Source: Hyphomicrobiales bacterium
GTDB lineage: Bacteria > Pseudomonadota > Alphaproteobacteria > Rhizobiales > Xanthobacteraceae
Direction of reading: 5' to 3'
Length of the DNA stretch: 42,049 bases
NCBI GenBank assembly: GCA_027307405.1
Contig: DAHUXA010000010.1
Span: 1 to 42,049 of the forward strand
Both the position numbers and the translations under genes were made by a program. Of this stretch, positions 1-8,737 are shown one piece after another; the first letter of the stretch is position 1, and each line of letters starts with the position of its first letter. The notes under the pieces are model-generated. The model was given only the letters and a program-made list of their open reading frames with translations, was not told the DNA's origin and did not search any database.

Positions 1-87
1 GTAAAGCGGATGGAACCCGCACCCCGCCAGCATCAAGCATCCAAGGACTGTCAAAGCGCGCGAAAGGGGGAGAAAAACCCGCATCAT
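1..87 (-). CDS. lptE: LPS assembly lipoprotein LptE (5' fragment, runs off the window)
   Basis: Only the first 29 codons lie in the window. They read as a lipoprotein signal peptide: basic start, hydrophobic core, then the lipobox LAGC with the acylated cysteine at residue 23, followed by GFHPLY, the characteristic start of mature LptE. LptE plugs the LptD barrel in the outer membrane and helps insert lipopolysaccharide. The ATG (85-87) overlaps the leuS stop as ATGA, implying translational coupling. The leuS-lptE order is also known from Escherichia coli. A second ATG follows at once (82-84). The fragment is short, but the lipobox, the LptE signature and the position after leuS agree. Confidence 0.85.
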   Translation of the reverse strand, partial: MMRVFLPLSRALTVLGCLMLAGCGFHPLY

Positions 88-2720
88 GCGACGATGTTAA
101 CAATTCGCCCGGGCACGACAATGACCTTTTTCGGGCTTTTACCCTCGAGTGCCTTTTTTACCGCATCGAGGGCAAGAACGGCAGCCTCAATGTCGGATTT
201 TTCCGCGTCGCGGGCGATGGTCACATCAGCGCGTTTCTTACCATTGATCTGAACGGGCAGGGTGATGGTGCTTTCTACCAAAAGCTCAGGCTCGACTTTT
301 GGCCAGGATTCGGTAGCGACGAGGGTCTTATGACCAAGCGCCGCCCAGCACTCCTCGGCTAAATGTGGCATCATGGGGTGGAATAGCCTTACAAGGATAT
401 CGCCCGCCTCGTGCAAGGCCCAGGCGAGATCGCCAGCCGGTGCGCTTTCGATCTGACCGATGGCGTCAGATAGCGCATTGGCGAATTCGTAGATGTGGGC
501 GACGCAGCGGTTGAAGCGTAGCTTATCGATATCTTCGGAGACATTCGCGAGCGCACGGTGTGCGGCCTTGCGCACCACGAGCGCGGGCTCGCCGAATGTG
601 GCTGGCCGGGTTTTTGGCGCGTCGATTTCCGCGATTTCCCCAATCAGCCGCCACAGCCGCTGCATAAACCGCCAGGCGCCCTGCACGCCTTCTTCGGTCC
701 AGATAACGTCGCGGTCGGGTGGGGAATCCGAGAGCATGAACCAACGTGCGGTGTCAGCGCCGTAGGCAGCGATGATGTCGTCGGGGTCGACCGTATTCTT
801 TTTCGACTTGGACATTTTTTCGATCGAGCCGATCTCGACCGGCTCGCCGGTCGAGGCGAGAATTGCGTGCCGAGCGTCACCCAGTCCCTCGATCTTGACG
901 TTGGCCGGCTCGATCCAGTCGCCATTTTTGGCGCGATAGGTCTCATGCACGACCATGCCTTGCGTGAAAAGCCCGGCGAACGGTTCGTCCACGCCGGCGT
1001 GTCCGGTCTTGTGCATGGCGCGGGTGAAGAAGCGCGAATACAACAAATGCAGGATCGCGTGCTCGATGCCGCCTATATATTGGTCGACCGGTAGCCATTC
1101 ATCGACGATTTTGCGGTCGGTCGGAGCGGTCTTGATCCACGGATCGGTGTAACGGTAGAAGTACCACGAGGAATCGACGAAGGTATCCATCGTGTCGGTT
1201 TCGCGCCGTGCCGGGCCGTAGCACTTCGGGCATTTCACGCTCTTCCATGTCGGGTGACGATCGAGTGGATTGCCCGGCTTGTCGAAGGTCACGTCCTCCG
1301 GCAAGGTCACCGGCAAATCTTTTTCCGGCACCGGCACCACGCCGCATTTTTCGCAGTGGATGATCGGGATCGGGCAGCCCCAATAACGCTGGCGTGATAT
1401 GCCCCAGTCGCGCAGGCGATAGTTCACCTGCCGTTGTGCGACCGGGCTGTTGCCGCGCGTTTCCTTCTCCAGGCGCTTGGCCACCGCTTCTTTGGCTTCC
1501 TCGATGCTCATGCCGTCGAGGAAGCGCGAATTGATCATGCGGCCGTCGCCGTCATAGGCGACGTCGGTAATGACGAACGTTTTCGGATCCTGGCCTGGCG
1601 GACAGACGACCGGTGTATTGCCCAGCCCATATTTGTTGACGAAATCGAGATCGCGCTGGTCGTGCGCCGGACAGCCGAAAATGGCGCCGGTGCCGTAATC
1701 CATCAAAATGAAATTTGCCACATAGACCGGCAGCTTCCAGTTTGCGTCGAACGGATGCACGGCCTTGATACCGGTGTCGAAACCAAGCTTTTCGGCGGTG
1801 TCAATTTCCGCCTGCGCGGTGCCCATGCGGTGGCATTGCTCAATAAACGCGGCGAGCTTCGGATTCTTCGCTGCTGCGGCCTGTGCCAAGGGATGGTCAG
1901 GCGACAACGCCATGAACTTGGCACCAAATAAAGTGTCCGGCCGCGTGGTGAAAATTTCCAGTTCGGTTTCTTTATTCGGAGTTGTTGCCGGATCGAGGGC
2001 GAAGCGGAGCAGCAGACCCTCCGAGCGTCCGATCCAGTTCTTTTGCATCAGCCGCACTTTGTCCGGCCAACGGTCGAGCGTGTCGAGCGCCCTCAACAGG
2101 TCTTCGGAGTAATCGCTGATCTTGAAGAACCACTGCGTGAGTTCGCGCTGCTCGACCTCAGCGCCCGAGCGCCAGCCGCGGCCGTCGATGACCTGCTCGT
2201 TTGCGAGCACGGTTTGATCGACCGGGTCCCAGTTCACTTTCGATTGCTTGCGTTCGACCAACCCCGCTTTTAGGAAGTCGAGAAACATTTTCTGTTGGTG
2301 CTTGTAATAGGCCGGATCGCAAGTCGCGATCTCGCGCGCCCAGTCAAGCGAAAGACCCATCGACTGGAGCTGCTTTTTCATCGCCGCGATGTTGTCGTAG
2401 GTCCAGGCCTTTGGGTGCACCTTGCGGTCGATGGCGGCGTTCTCGGCGGGCATGCCGAATGCATCCCAACCCATCGGGTGCAGCACGGCGTTGCCCATGG
2501 CGCGTTTGAAACGCGCAACCACATCGCCCATCGTGTAGTTGCGTACGTGGCCCATATGAATGCGCCCCGATGGATAGGGGAACATCTCAAGCACGTAGTA
2601 TTTCGGCCGCGGGTCGTCGTTTTTGGTCGCGAAGATACCTTGCTCCGACCACGCCTTCTGCCAGCGGATCTCCGCTTCGCGGGCGTTGTAGCGCTCGTTT
2701 TTGCTCGAATCGGCGGTCAT
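84..2720 (-). CDS. leuS: Leucyl-tRNA synthetase
   Basis: Cytosolic class I aminoacyl-tRNA synthetase that charges tRNA-Leu. The 878-residue product has the expected full length. The ATP-binding HMGH motif is at residues 55-58 (IHMGHVRNY) and the KMSKS loop near residue 635 (EKMSKSKKN). Between them lie the editing domain, containing TTRPDTLFG, and a zinc-type CxxC pair (CEKCG and CPKC), followed by the tRNA-binding C-terminal region. The gene is first in a leftward leuS-lptE unit and its TGA overlaps the lptE ATG. The ATG at 2720 has only a weak purine-rich leader upstream. No lesion is visible; identification is secure. Confidence 0.98.
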   Translation of the reverse strand: MTADSSKNERYNAREAEIRWQKAWSEQGIFATKNDDPRPKYYVLEMFPYPSGRIHMGHVRNYTMGDVVARFKRAMGNAVLHPMGWDAFGMPAENAAIDRKVHPKAWTYDNIAAMKKQLQSMGLSLDWAREIATCDPAYYKHQQKMFLDFLKAGLVERKQSKVNWDPVDQTVLANEQVIDGRGWRSGAEVEQRELTQWFFKISDYSEDLLRALDTLDRWPDKVRLMQKNWIGRSEGLLLRFALDPATTPNKETELEIFTTRPDTLFGAKFMALSPDHPLAQAAAAKNPKLAAFIEQCHRMGTAQAEIDTAEKLGFDTGIKAVHPFDANWKLPVYVANFILMDYGTGAIFGCPAHDQRDLDFVNKYGLGNTPVVCPPGQDPKTFVITDVAYDGDGRMINSRFLDGMSIEEAKEAVAKRLEKETRGNSPVAQRQVNYRLRDWGISRQRYWGCPIPIIHCEKCGVVPVPEKDLPVTLPEDVTFDKPGNPLDRHPTWKSVKCPKCYGPARRETDTMDTFVDSSWYFYRYTDPWIKTAPTDRKIVDEWLPVDQYIGGIEHAILHLLYSRFFTRAMHKTGHAGVDEPFAGLFTQGMVVHETYRAKNGDWIEPANVKIEGLGDARHAILASTGEPVEIGSIEKMSKSKKNTVDPDDIIAAYGADTARWFMLSDSPPDRDVIWTEEGVQGAWRFMQRLWRLIGEIAEIDAPKTRPATFGEPALVVRKAAHRALANVSEDIDKLRFNRCVAHIYEFANALSDAIGQIESAPAGDLAWALHEAGDILVRLFHPMMPHLAEECWAALGHKTLVATESWPKVEPELLVESTITLPVQINGKKRADVTIARDAEKSDIEAAVLALDAVKKALEGKSPKKVIVVPGRIVNIVA

Positions 2721-2861
2721 TTGCGCGTCTTTTTATTGCGCGCGGAACAGACACGAAAGAGGCCAAAGGGTCAACCGGCGCAGGAAATTTCGCCTGAAAC
2801 AATGGATGGCGCGCATGTGGGAACGGTTGATTGCACGAAAGATTCCAACAAGATCGTCCTT

Positions 2862-2910
2862 ACCAAAAGTGACCCCCAAGTCCGGCGCTCAATGTCGGGC
2901 CCCTTTTGGT
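2862..2910. repeat. Inverted repeat around the receiver-gene stop
   Basis: ACCAAAAG (2862-2869) and CTTTTGGT (2903-2910) are perfect 8-base inverted arms separated by 33 bases. The right arm touches the stop codon of the leftward receiver gene. It could form a weak transcript-end structure, but the loop is long and no U-tract follows, so function is uncertain. Confidence 0.35.
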
Positions 2911-3299
2911 CAGCCGATCCCGAGCGCGCGGCGCACTGCGCCCAACAACGCCGCCGCGTCGTAAGGCTTTTCAATGACCGGCGCTTGCGGGAATTGTTTG
3001 GCGTGCACGTCATCGACCCGCATTCCGGTCAGGAAAACGAACGGCGTTCCCCTGCTCGCGAGCAAAGCCGCAATACCAAGGCTATTCCGCTCCGGGCCAC
3101 TCAATTTGACGTCGAGCACGGCAATATCGAAGTCCGGGCGAGCTCGGAGCAATGCAAAAGCCTCAGCTGCGGTCGCGACGCAGGCAACATAGGCGGCGCC
3201 GGCGAGTTCGAGTGTCTGCTGGATGTCGAGAGCGATCAGGAATTCATCGTCCAGTACGAGACAGCGCTTGCCGGTGAGCAAGCTATCTGGCGTTGCCAA
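2910..3299 (-). CDS. Single-domain response regulator (receiver only)
   Basis: A 129-residue stand-alone CheY-like receiver domain with no output domain. The acidic pair is D17-D18, the phospho-acceptor is D63 in IAVLDVKL, the switch threonine is T91 in FLTG, and the conserved lysine is K111 in EKPYD. Such proteins usually relay phosphate or act by protein-protein contact. The start codon is TTG at 3299, preceded by GGAG about 10 bases upstream; no in-frame ATG gives a complete domain. It is divergent from the Crp/Fnr gene at 3460 with a 160-base shared control region, so the two may be linked in function (inference). The cognate kinase is not in the window. Confidence 0.88.
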   Translation of the reverse strand: MATPDSLLTGKRCLVLDDEFLIALDIQQTLELAGAAYVACVATAAEAFALLRARPDFDIAVLDVKLSGPERNSLGIAALLASRGTPFVFLTGMRVDDVHAKQFPQAPVIEKPYDAAALLGAVRRALGIG

Positions 3300-3459
3300 G
3301 GATCAGGTTCTCCAATGGAACTTTTCCCTTGTCCTACGAATTAGAAGGAACAGCATTTAAAAATGACATAGGCCGCGAAAATTCATCTTTGGACACATGA
3401 GGCGCCATTTCTCTAGCCTTGCGCTGCGATGAACTCCTTGAGCCGGCGGATGAGCATCC

Positions 3460-4218
3460 ATGATTGTTGGAAATGGACGGCCAAACGGCCACTTCACATC
3501 ATGCGACCAATGTCCGCTCCGAAAGCGGCCGAACTTGCGTGAATTCTCCGCCGAAGAATTGGCATTCGTGAAAACATTCAAGACCGATGAGCTTCGTGTC
3601 GACGCGGGAGCAAGTTTTTTGCGCGAGGGCACGCGCAGCGAACATCTCTACACCGTGCTTAGCGGCTGGGCCTTTCGCTACAAGATGCTCGACGACGGCC
3701 GCCGTCAGATTCTCAACTATGCGCTGCCTGCGGACATGCTCGGCTTGCAAGGGGCCCTGATGAATGAAATGGAGCATTCGGTGGAGGCGCTCACGCCGCT
3801 GGTTCTGTGCGTATTCCCACGTGCAAAACTATGGGACCTTTACAGCCGCTTGCCATCGCTGGCGTTCGATATCACCTGGCTGGCTGCGCGCGAAGAGCAG
3901 CTCATTGACGAGCATCTTGTAAGTCTCGGGCGTCGCACTGCGATCGAACGCGCCGCCTACCTGTTATTGCATCTGTTCGCGCGGGCAGAAGAGTCTGGCC
4001 TGGTCAAGAATGGTTGCATCCAGTTTCCATTCACCCAGCAGCACCTTGCCGACACGCTGGGAATGTCGCTCGTGCACACCAACAAGACCCTCAAGCGTCT
4101 GTTCGTAAGCAAGGCGGTTCGCTGGAAAGACCGCGTCTTCGAAATGATCGACCGTACAGCGCTCTCCGGGATCGCCGGGAGCGACTTCGCCAAGGCTCAT
4201 CCACGGCCCTTCATTTAA
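3460..4218 (+). CDS. Crp/Fnr-family transcription regulator
   Basis: A 252-residue regulator with an N-terminal cyclic-nucleotide-binding beta-roll (about residues 30-150), a long dimerisation helix and a C-terminal winged helix-turn-helix (TQQHLADTLGMSLVHTNKTL, about 190-215). An N-terminal CDQC pair (C15, C18) recalls FNR and FixK relatives, but four ligands for an FNR-type iron-sulfur cluster are not evident. The recognition helix reads SLVHTNKTL rather than the E-SR pattern of FNR, so the usual TTGAT-N4-ATCAA site is not predicted. The stop is 38 bases before yggS on the same strand. The effector and targets are unknown. Confidence 0.9.
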   Translation: MIVGNGRPNGHFTSCDQCPLRKRPNLREFSAEELAFVKTFKTDELRVDAGASFLREGTRSEHLYTVLSGWAFRYKMLDDGRRQILNYALPADMLGLQGALMNEMEHSVEALTPLVLCVFPRAKLWDLYSRLPSLAFDITWLAAREEQLIDEHLVSLGRRTAIERAAYLLLHLFARAEESGLVKNGCIQFPFTQQHLADTLGMSLVHTNKTLKRLFVSKAVRWKDRVFEMIDRTALSGIAGSDFAKAHPRPFI

Positions 4219-4256
4219 AGTGGCGGTGTACGAAGCGGTGCGATATAGGCAGCAGC

Positions 4257-4928
4257 ATGGCTGCTTTCATTGCAAATGGTCTCGAACATGTTCGCATGGA
4301 GGTCGCTCGAGCCTGCCGGGATGCGCGACGCGATCCGGCCGAGGTGACATTAGTCGCGGTATCGAAGACTTTTGGCGCAGACGCCATAGAATCCGTGATC
4401 GCTGCCGGTCAACGCGTCTTCGGTGAAAATCGTGTGCAAGAGGCCAAGGCCAAGTGGCCGCCGCTGCTTTCGAGGCATGCGGACATAAAACTGCATCTCA
4501 TTGGCCCATTGCAGTCGAACAAGGCGAAAGAGGCTGTGGCGCTTTTCGACGCAATTCATTCCGTCGATCGAGCCAGCCTGTGCGAGGCGCTGGCGAAAGA
4601 AATTGACAAGCAGCGACGGCAACCAATTCTCTTCGCCGAGATCAATACCGGCGCAGAAGCGCAAAAAGCCGGCGTGCTGCCGCAGGATGCTGATGTATTT
4701 CTCGCGGCCTGTCGCGACAAGTACGGGCTGACAATCTCCGGCCTCATGTGTATTCCGCCGCTCGACGAAGCACCGGGACCGCACTTCGCGCTCACAGCCA
4801 AGATTGCGAAACGGAATGGCCTGAAGCTTTTGTCGATGGGGATGAGCGCAGATTTCACCACTGCAATCGCTCTGGGTGCGACCCACATCCGTGTAGGCAG
4901 CGCAATATTCGGAGAACGAGCGAAATAG
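4257..4928 (+). CDS. yggS: YggS/PLPBP-family pyridoxal phosphate homeostasis protein
   Basis: A 223-residue single-domain TIM-barrel PLP protein of the YggS/PROSC family, which influences cellular vitamin B6 and amino-acid pools without a known catalytic reaction. The PLP-binding lysine is K37 in LVAVSKTF. Other family marks are FGENRVQEAK, HLIGPLQSNK, SGLMCIPP and the C-terminal LSMGMSADF with RVGSAIFGER, which binds the PLP phosphate. The frame is open upstream through the crp-like gene, but ATG 4257 gives the normal family length and begins where homology begins. It lies 38 bases after the Crp/Fnr gene and converges on the transpeptidase-like gene. Confidence 0.96.
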   Translation: MAAFIANGLEHVRMEVARACRDARRDPAEVTLVAVSKTFGADAIESVIAAGQRVFGENRVQEAKAKWPPLLSRHADIKLHLIGPLQSNKAKEAVALFDAIHSVDRASLCEALAKEIDKQRRQPILFAEINTGAEAQKAGVLPQDADVFLAACRDKYGLTISGLMCIPPLDEAPGPHFALTAKIAKRNGLKLLSMGMSADFTTAIALGATHIRVGSAIFGERAK

Positions 4929-4951
4929 AATCGCGGCGGCGGCGCTGGGCT

Positions 4952-5482
4952 TTATTCGACTACAACTCTGGTTTGCGGACCCAGACGAGAAAGCATCCGA
5001 CGAAGCGTATTGAGTTCGAGCGCGACGCAGCCGGCGGTGGGTGCGAAACCCTGCCGCGCCGCATGGATGAACACCGCGCTGCCACGCCCGGCTATGCGCG
5101 GGCGCGTGTTGTGGTCAATCTCGATGATGAAGTCGTAGAGACTGTCCTTGCGTGCCAGTCGATCCACGCTCACGTTCGCGGGTACTTTGATCGGTCGGTT
5201 GTAATGGCGATCCGCAGGGTCTTCGCACCAGCCGTCAGCCGGGGTTATCCGTCTTACCGGCAATGCGGTGACCGGGCGCGGATGCTTGTCGGCGCGCCAC
5301 CAGAGCCGCTTGAGCCGAAAACTGCCGCGTGGCGTGCCGCCATCGCCCTCGCGCTTGTTCGCTTTGATGCCGCCGCGACCGAGTGCGACCGGCAAAGCCA
5401 GCATCCCTGCCATGAGCCAGCCCCGGCTTGCGTCGCCCGGCTTGCGGCGTACTGTGATTCGGGACAAGGATCTTTTCTGCAT
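4952..5482 (-). CDS. L,D-transpeptidase (YkuD) family protein without signal peptide
   Basis: A 176-residue YkuD-fold protein. The active-site block is IHAARQGFAPTAGC, with H140 and catalytic cysteine C152 in a TAGC version of the SxGC motif. The upstream ALGRGGIKANKREGDGGTP block is also typical. Family members make or hydrolyse 3-3 peptidoglycan crosslinks or attach envelope proteins, which requires export. No cleavable signal peptide or membrane helix is evident here: the hydrophobic run near residues 22-35 is part of the domain. Export may be non-classical, or the role may be cytoplasmic (inference). It is divergent from the OmpR-type regulator gene at 5613. Confidence 0.88.
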   Translation of the reverse strand: MQKRSLSRITVRRKPGDASRGWLMAGMLALPVALGRGGIKANKREGDGGTPRGSFRLKRLWWRADKHPRPVTALPVRRITPADGWCEDPADRHYNRPIKVPANVSVDRLARKDSLYDFIIEIDHNTRPRIAGRGSAVFIHAARQGFAPTAGCVALELNTLRRMLSRLGPQTRVVVE

Positions 5483-5612
5483 TCGTAGCGCAATCTTAAC
5501 CTGGGCTGTTGGGCTCTAAATACCAGTTCTCGCTTGCTCTTTTAGCTCTGAATGTTCTATTTCGCGACTATGGCGAGGGACGCATTGCGTTCTTTGAAGA
5601 GGGCCTTGGACG

Positions 5613-6299
5613 ATGGCCAGTAAACGCACAATCCTGATCGTTGATGATGATGCCGAACTGCGTGAGGCATTGGTCGAGCAATTGGCGCTGCACGAGGAGT
5701 TTGACGCTATTTCGGTCGACAGCGGCACAAAAGGCGTTCAGGCAGCCAAGAACGGACAAGTCGATCTGGTGATAATGGACGTCGGGCTACCGGACGTCGA
5801 CGGTCGTGAGGCGGTGCGCATCCTGCGCAAGAACGGGTTCAAGGCACCGATCATCATGTTGACAGGCCATGATACGGATTCCGATACCATTCTCGGACTC
5901 GAATCCGGTGCAAACGACTACATCACAAAGCCATTTCGTTTCGCGGTATTGCTGGCGCGCATTCGCGCGCAACTCCGGCAACATGAAGCGAGCGAGGACG
6001 CGGTATTCGCCATCGGGCCCTATACTTTCAGGCCAAGCTCGAAGCTGCTGCTCAGCCCGAAGGGCAGCAAGGTTCGTCTTACCGAAAAGGAAACTGCCAT
6101 CCTGCGCTATCTGTACCGGGCCGGGCAGAAACCGGTGTCGCGAGAGACCTTGTTGCAAGAAGTATGGGGCTACAATTCGGGCGTCACCACCCATACGTTG
6201 GAAACGCACATTTACCGGCTACGTCAAAAAGTCGAGAAAGATGCCGCCGCCCCGGCGATCTTGGTGACGGAAGCTGGCGGCTATAAGCTGGTGCCGTGA
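5613..6299 (+). CDS. OmpR/PhoB-type response regulator
   Basis: A 228-residue two-domain DNA-binding response regulator. The receiver (about 1-120) has D11-D13, phospho-acceptor D56 in VIMDVGLPDVDG, T84 in MLTGH and K106 in YITKPF. The C-terminal winged helix (about 130-228) has LTEKETAILRYLYR and THTLETHIYRLRQKVE and ends with the GGYKL hairpin. No sensor kinase is adjacent, so it is orphan here. It is followed after 56 bases by the cNMP-fold gene and is divergent from the transpeptidase-like gene, making an envelope-related regulon a reasonable but unproven guess. Specific orthology, for example to CenR, cannot be settled from this sequence alone. Confidence 0.95.
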   Translation: MASKRTILIVDDDAELREALVEQLALHEEFDAISVDSGTKGVQAAKNGQVDLVIMDVGLPDVDGREAVRILRKNGFKAPIIMLTGHDTDSDTILGLESGANDYITKPFRFAVLLARIRAQLRQHEASEDAVFAIGPYTFRPSSKLLLSPKGSKVRLTEKETAILRYLYRAGQKPVSRETLLQEVWGYNSGVTTHTLETHIYRLRQKVEKDAAAPAILVTEAGGYKLVP

Positions 6300-6355
6300 G
6301 AACACCGCGCAGCCTTACGCGACTGCTGCCGCAAGAACACGGTCGGCAATAACCA

Positions 6356-6820
6356 ATGGGCCTTGACGACGATATCGCTTTCTTCGAGCGAGTCCCGCCT
6401 TTGGCGGCGCTCGGCAAACAAGCGCTGCGCATTCTGGCGATCGGTGCGGAAACGCGCCATCTGCAAAGCGGTGCCGTGCTTTTCTACGCCGGTGAGCTCG
6501 CTGATGGCGGCTATGTCGTTCAGGAAGGCTCACTTCTGCTGGAGGCAGGCACTCTGTCGGAGGGTAACGAAATCACTGTCGGTCCGGGTACTCTGGTGGG
6601 CGAACTGGCCTTGCTGACCAACACGGTTTGCCAGGCAACGGCGATCGCGAAAGAGCCGACAGTCGTTGTGCGCATATCACGCAATCTGTTCCGCAAGATG
6701 TTGGAGGGCTATCCGGCCGCTGCGGAGAAGTTGCGCGAAAGCATGACCGAGCGCTTGCAGGTCTGGTCGACAGAGCTAGCAGGTGTGAAGCGAGTGCTGG
6801 AGACCGACGAAAAGCACTAA
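6356..6820 (+). CDS. Cyclic-nucleotide-binding-fold protein lacking the phosphate-binding Arg
   Basis: A 154-residue protein consisting of one cNMP-binding beta-roll plus a C-terminal helix, with no helix-turn-helix. The phosphate-binding cassette starts normally (G82-E83-L84 in LVGELALL) but continues TNTVCQATA. The arginine that holds the cyclic phosphate in CAP (R82) or PKA is replaced by C92 or Q93, depending on alignment. Classical cAMP or cGMP binding is therefore doubtful. It follows the response regulator gene by 56 bases on the same strand and may be co-transcribed with it. It ends 20 bases from the convergent xth gene. Function is unknown. Confidence 0.85.
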   Translation: MGLDDDIAFFERVPPLAALGKQALRILAIGAETRHLQSGAVLFYAGELADGGYVVQEGSLLLEAGTLSEGNEITVGPGTLVGELALLTNTVCQATAIAKEPTVVVRISRNLFRKMLEGYPAAAEKLRESMTERLQVWSTELAGVKRVLETDEKH

Positions 6821-6840
6821 GTGCTTGCAACCAACCTCGA

Positions 6841-7659
6841 TCAGAGTTCGATTGTCGCCGTCACCGGCACGTGGTCGGAGGGGCGCCTGGCGCCGCGGTA
6901 ATCCTTGGCAATTCTGATCGCCGATACGCGGTCGGCGAGTGCGTCTGACGTCCAGACATGGTCGAGTCTGCGACCGCGGTCAGCCGCGCGCCAATTGTCC
7001 ATCGCGCGATAGCTCCACCAGGTATAAAGCTTCTCGGGTTCGGGTGTGTGCACGCGCATGCAATCGATCCAGCCTCCCGCCTTTTGTGCAGCAAGAAGCT
7101 TCTCGCATTCGACCGGAGTGTGAGAGACCACTTTGATCATCTGTTTGTGGCTCCAGACATCATGCTCAAGCGGCGCCACGTTGAGATCGCCCACGAGGAT
7201 GGCGCGCTGCGAGTTTTCCGGGCGTAAGCCGGCACGTGCGGACATTTCGTCGAGAAACGCCAGTTTGTGTTCGAACTTCGGATTGACGACCGGATCCGGC
7301 TCGTCGCCACCCGCTGGGACGTAGAAATTGTGCAGAGCGATTTGATCTTTCAATTTTGCGCGTTCGCCCAGCACGACTGAGATATGGCGGCAATCGGCCT
7401 TGCCGCAGAAATTTTGGATATCGACGTGTTCGAACGGCAGGCGCGAGAGCACCGCCACGCCATGATAACCTTTTTGCCCACTGAGCGCCGCGTGCTCATA
7501 GCCCAACCGCTTGAACCGCTTGATCGGAAAAGCGTCGTCAGGGCATTTGGTTTCCTGCAGGCAGAGCACATCAGGCCGCGTGCTTTTCAAGAACCTGGCG
7601 ACCAGATCAATACGCAGCCGGACCGAATTGATATTCCAGGTGGTAATCTTGAGGGGCAT
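6841..7659 (-). CDS. xth: Exodeoxyribonuclease III
   Basis: A 272-residue AP endonuclease and 3'-5' exonuclease of base-excision repair (EEP fold). Motifs in order are TWNINSVR at the N terminus, CLQETKC with the metal-binding glutamate, NFYVPAGG, GDLNVAP with the catalytic Asp and Asn, LDHVW, and the terminal SDHVPV with catalytic histidine. The frame is open to 7797, but family homology begins at MPLKITTWN, so I use ATG 7659; ATG 7671 is an alternative adding four residues. It lies about 130 bases downstream of the LolA-like gene on the same strand. Confidence 0.96.
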   Translation of the reverse strand: MPLKITTWNINSVRLRIDLVARFLKSTRPDVLCLQETKCPDDAFPIKRFKRLGYEHAALSGQKGYHGVAVLSRLPFEHVDIQNFCGKADCRHISVVLGERAKLKDQIALHNFYVPAGGDEPDPVVNPKFEHKLAFLDEMSARAGLRPENSQRAILVGDLNVAPLEHDVWSHKQMIKVVSHTPVECEKLLAAQKAGGWIDCMRVHTPEPEKLYTWWSYRAMDNWRAADRGRRLDHVWTSDALADRVSAIRIAKDYRGARRPSDHVPVTATIEL

Positions 7660-7713
7660 GGTCTCTAACATACTTAGAATGTCATGCCTCGCGAGAGGAG
7701 GGCATCTATTGCC

Positions 7714-7729
7714 CACTGATTTTTCAGTG
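7714..7729. other. Perfect hairpin between the LolA-like gene and xth
   Basis: CACTGA and TCAGTG form a perfect 6-base stem with a TTTT loop in the 130-base gap upstream of xth. No U-tract follows on either strand, so it is more likely a small operator or mRNA structure than a terminator. Its role is unknown. Confidence 0.35.
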
Positions 7730-7793
7730 CTGATCGGATTGCCGTTGAAATTTATCCCCACGATGGTGGGGCCAGGCATTGGCAGCCCAATGA

Positions 7794-8618
7794 TCAATTA
7801 TGGTAGCGCGTGTAATCGATCTTAAACAACGCAGGGTCGGGCCGTTTGCTGGTGTCGAGATTGTACACTGCAACGGTCGTGTCATAGCCTTGCGGATCGG
7901 TCACCGTCCATTGCTTGAGCTGCATGTCCTTGGCGCTGAACATGATCATCAACCGGCTGGTGCCGACGATGCCGCTCTTCTCCTCTGCCACGACTGTGAC
8001 GTACACGTCGTCAGCGTAGACTGCGATCAAGTGTGTGTCCTTGGTCAAGTCAACGCGGTCCGCGAGCAGGAAGCGTAACGGCGTCTGCGACAATGGATAG
8101 ACGTCCTGAGTGGCCAGGCGACGGTCACGCACCACCACGGAGGAGCCGTCTGCGATCAGTTCTATGGGGCTCGGGTCGTCATATTCGAAGCGCACCCGGC
8201 CCGGCTTTGAGATGAAAAAATCACCCTGTGTGCGGCTGCCGTCGGGGCCAACCTGAATAAATTTTCCGGTCAGCGTCTGCACACCGGAAAGATAGCCATT
8301 GACGCGGTCCACGATCGCGCGCTGTTCCGCGCTGAGCGTGCCCGCGGAGCCAGGCTTGCCGAGCAGGGCGGCGAAAGGATTCGTAATAGGGTTGGGCGTC
8401 GGGCCCGTTTGCGCCGCCGTCTGTGGCTGACTTGGAGCTGCCGGTTTCACGGCGGGAGCGATAACCGACCCGGTGGTATTAGGCTGCGCTTGCGGCACGG
8501 ACGGCCTCGGAGCCGGGAGTGGAACTGCCTGGGCGGTCGCCGCAGAGACAGAAAGGCAGGCAAACAACGCGGTAAAGGCCAGTTTGTGACCAATTCGCGT
8601 CTCATGTTGTGCCGCCAT
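7794..8618 (-). CDS. LolA-like outer-membrane lipoprotein carrier protein
   Basis: A 274-residue exported protein. It has a signal peptide (KLAFTALFACLSVSAATAQA), then a Pro/Ala/Gln-rich linker (about residues 30-85), then a LolA-type half-barrel from about residue 100. The domain carries VNGYLSGVQTLTGKFIQVGPDGSRTQG in two stretches, plus GRVRFEYDDPSPIELIADG and a YPLSQTPLRFLL stretch. LolA carries lipoproteins across the periplasm to the outer membrane. The frame is open to 8741, but ATG 8618 has GGAG seven bases upstream and starts the signal peptide. It follows ftsK after 119 bases. The long Pro-rich linker is unlike the short Escherichia coli protein. Confidence 0.88.
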   Translation of the reverse strand: MAAQHETRIGHKLAFTALFACLSVSAATAQAVPLPAPRPSVPQAQPNTTGSVIAPAVKPAAPSQPQTAAQTGPTPNPITNPFAALLGKPGSAGTLSAEQRAIVDRVNGYLSGVQTLTGKFIQVGPDGSRTQGDFFISKPGRVRFEYDDPSPIELIADGSSVVVRDRRLATQDVYPLSQTPLRFLLADRVDLTKDTHLIAVYADDVYVTVVAEEKSGIVGTSRLMIMFSAKDMQLKQWTVTDPQGYDTTVAVYNLDTSKRPDPALFKIDYTRYHN

Positions 8619-8737
8619 CACGTTCTCCGCCCTGCGCCCCACGGTATCTCGATAGGTCGTATATGGGCCGGCTGTGGCGATTTCGCGACGCACGTTTCCC
8701 CAGCCGGAATCCGGCTTAATCGCGAACCGGGCGATTC

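Noticed and set aside
2295-3344. A 349-codon plus-strand frame covering the leuS start and the receiver gene
   Set aside because: Opposite two convincing genes; composition and lack of motifs mark it as a shadow.
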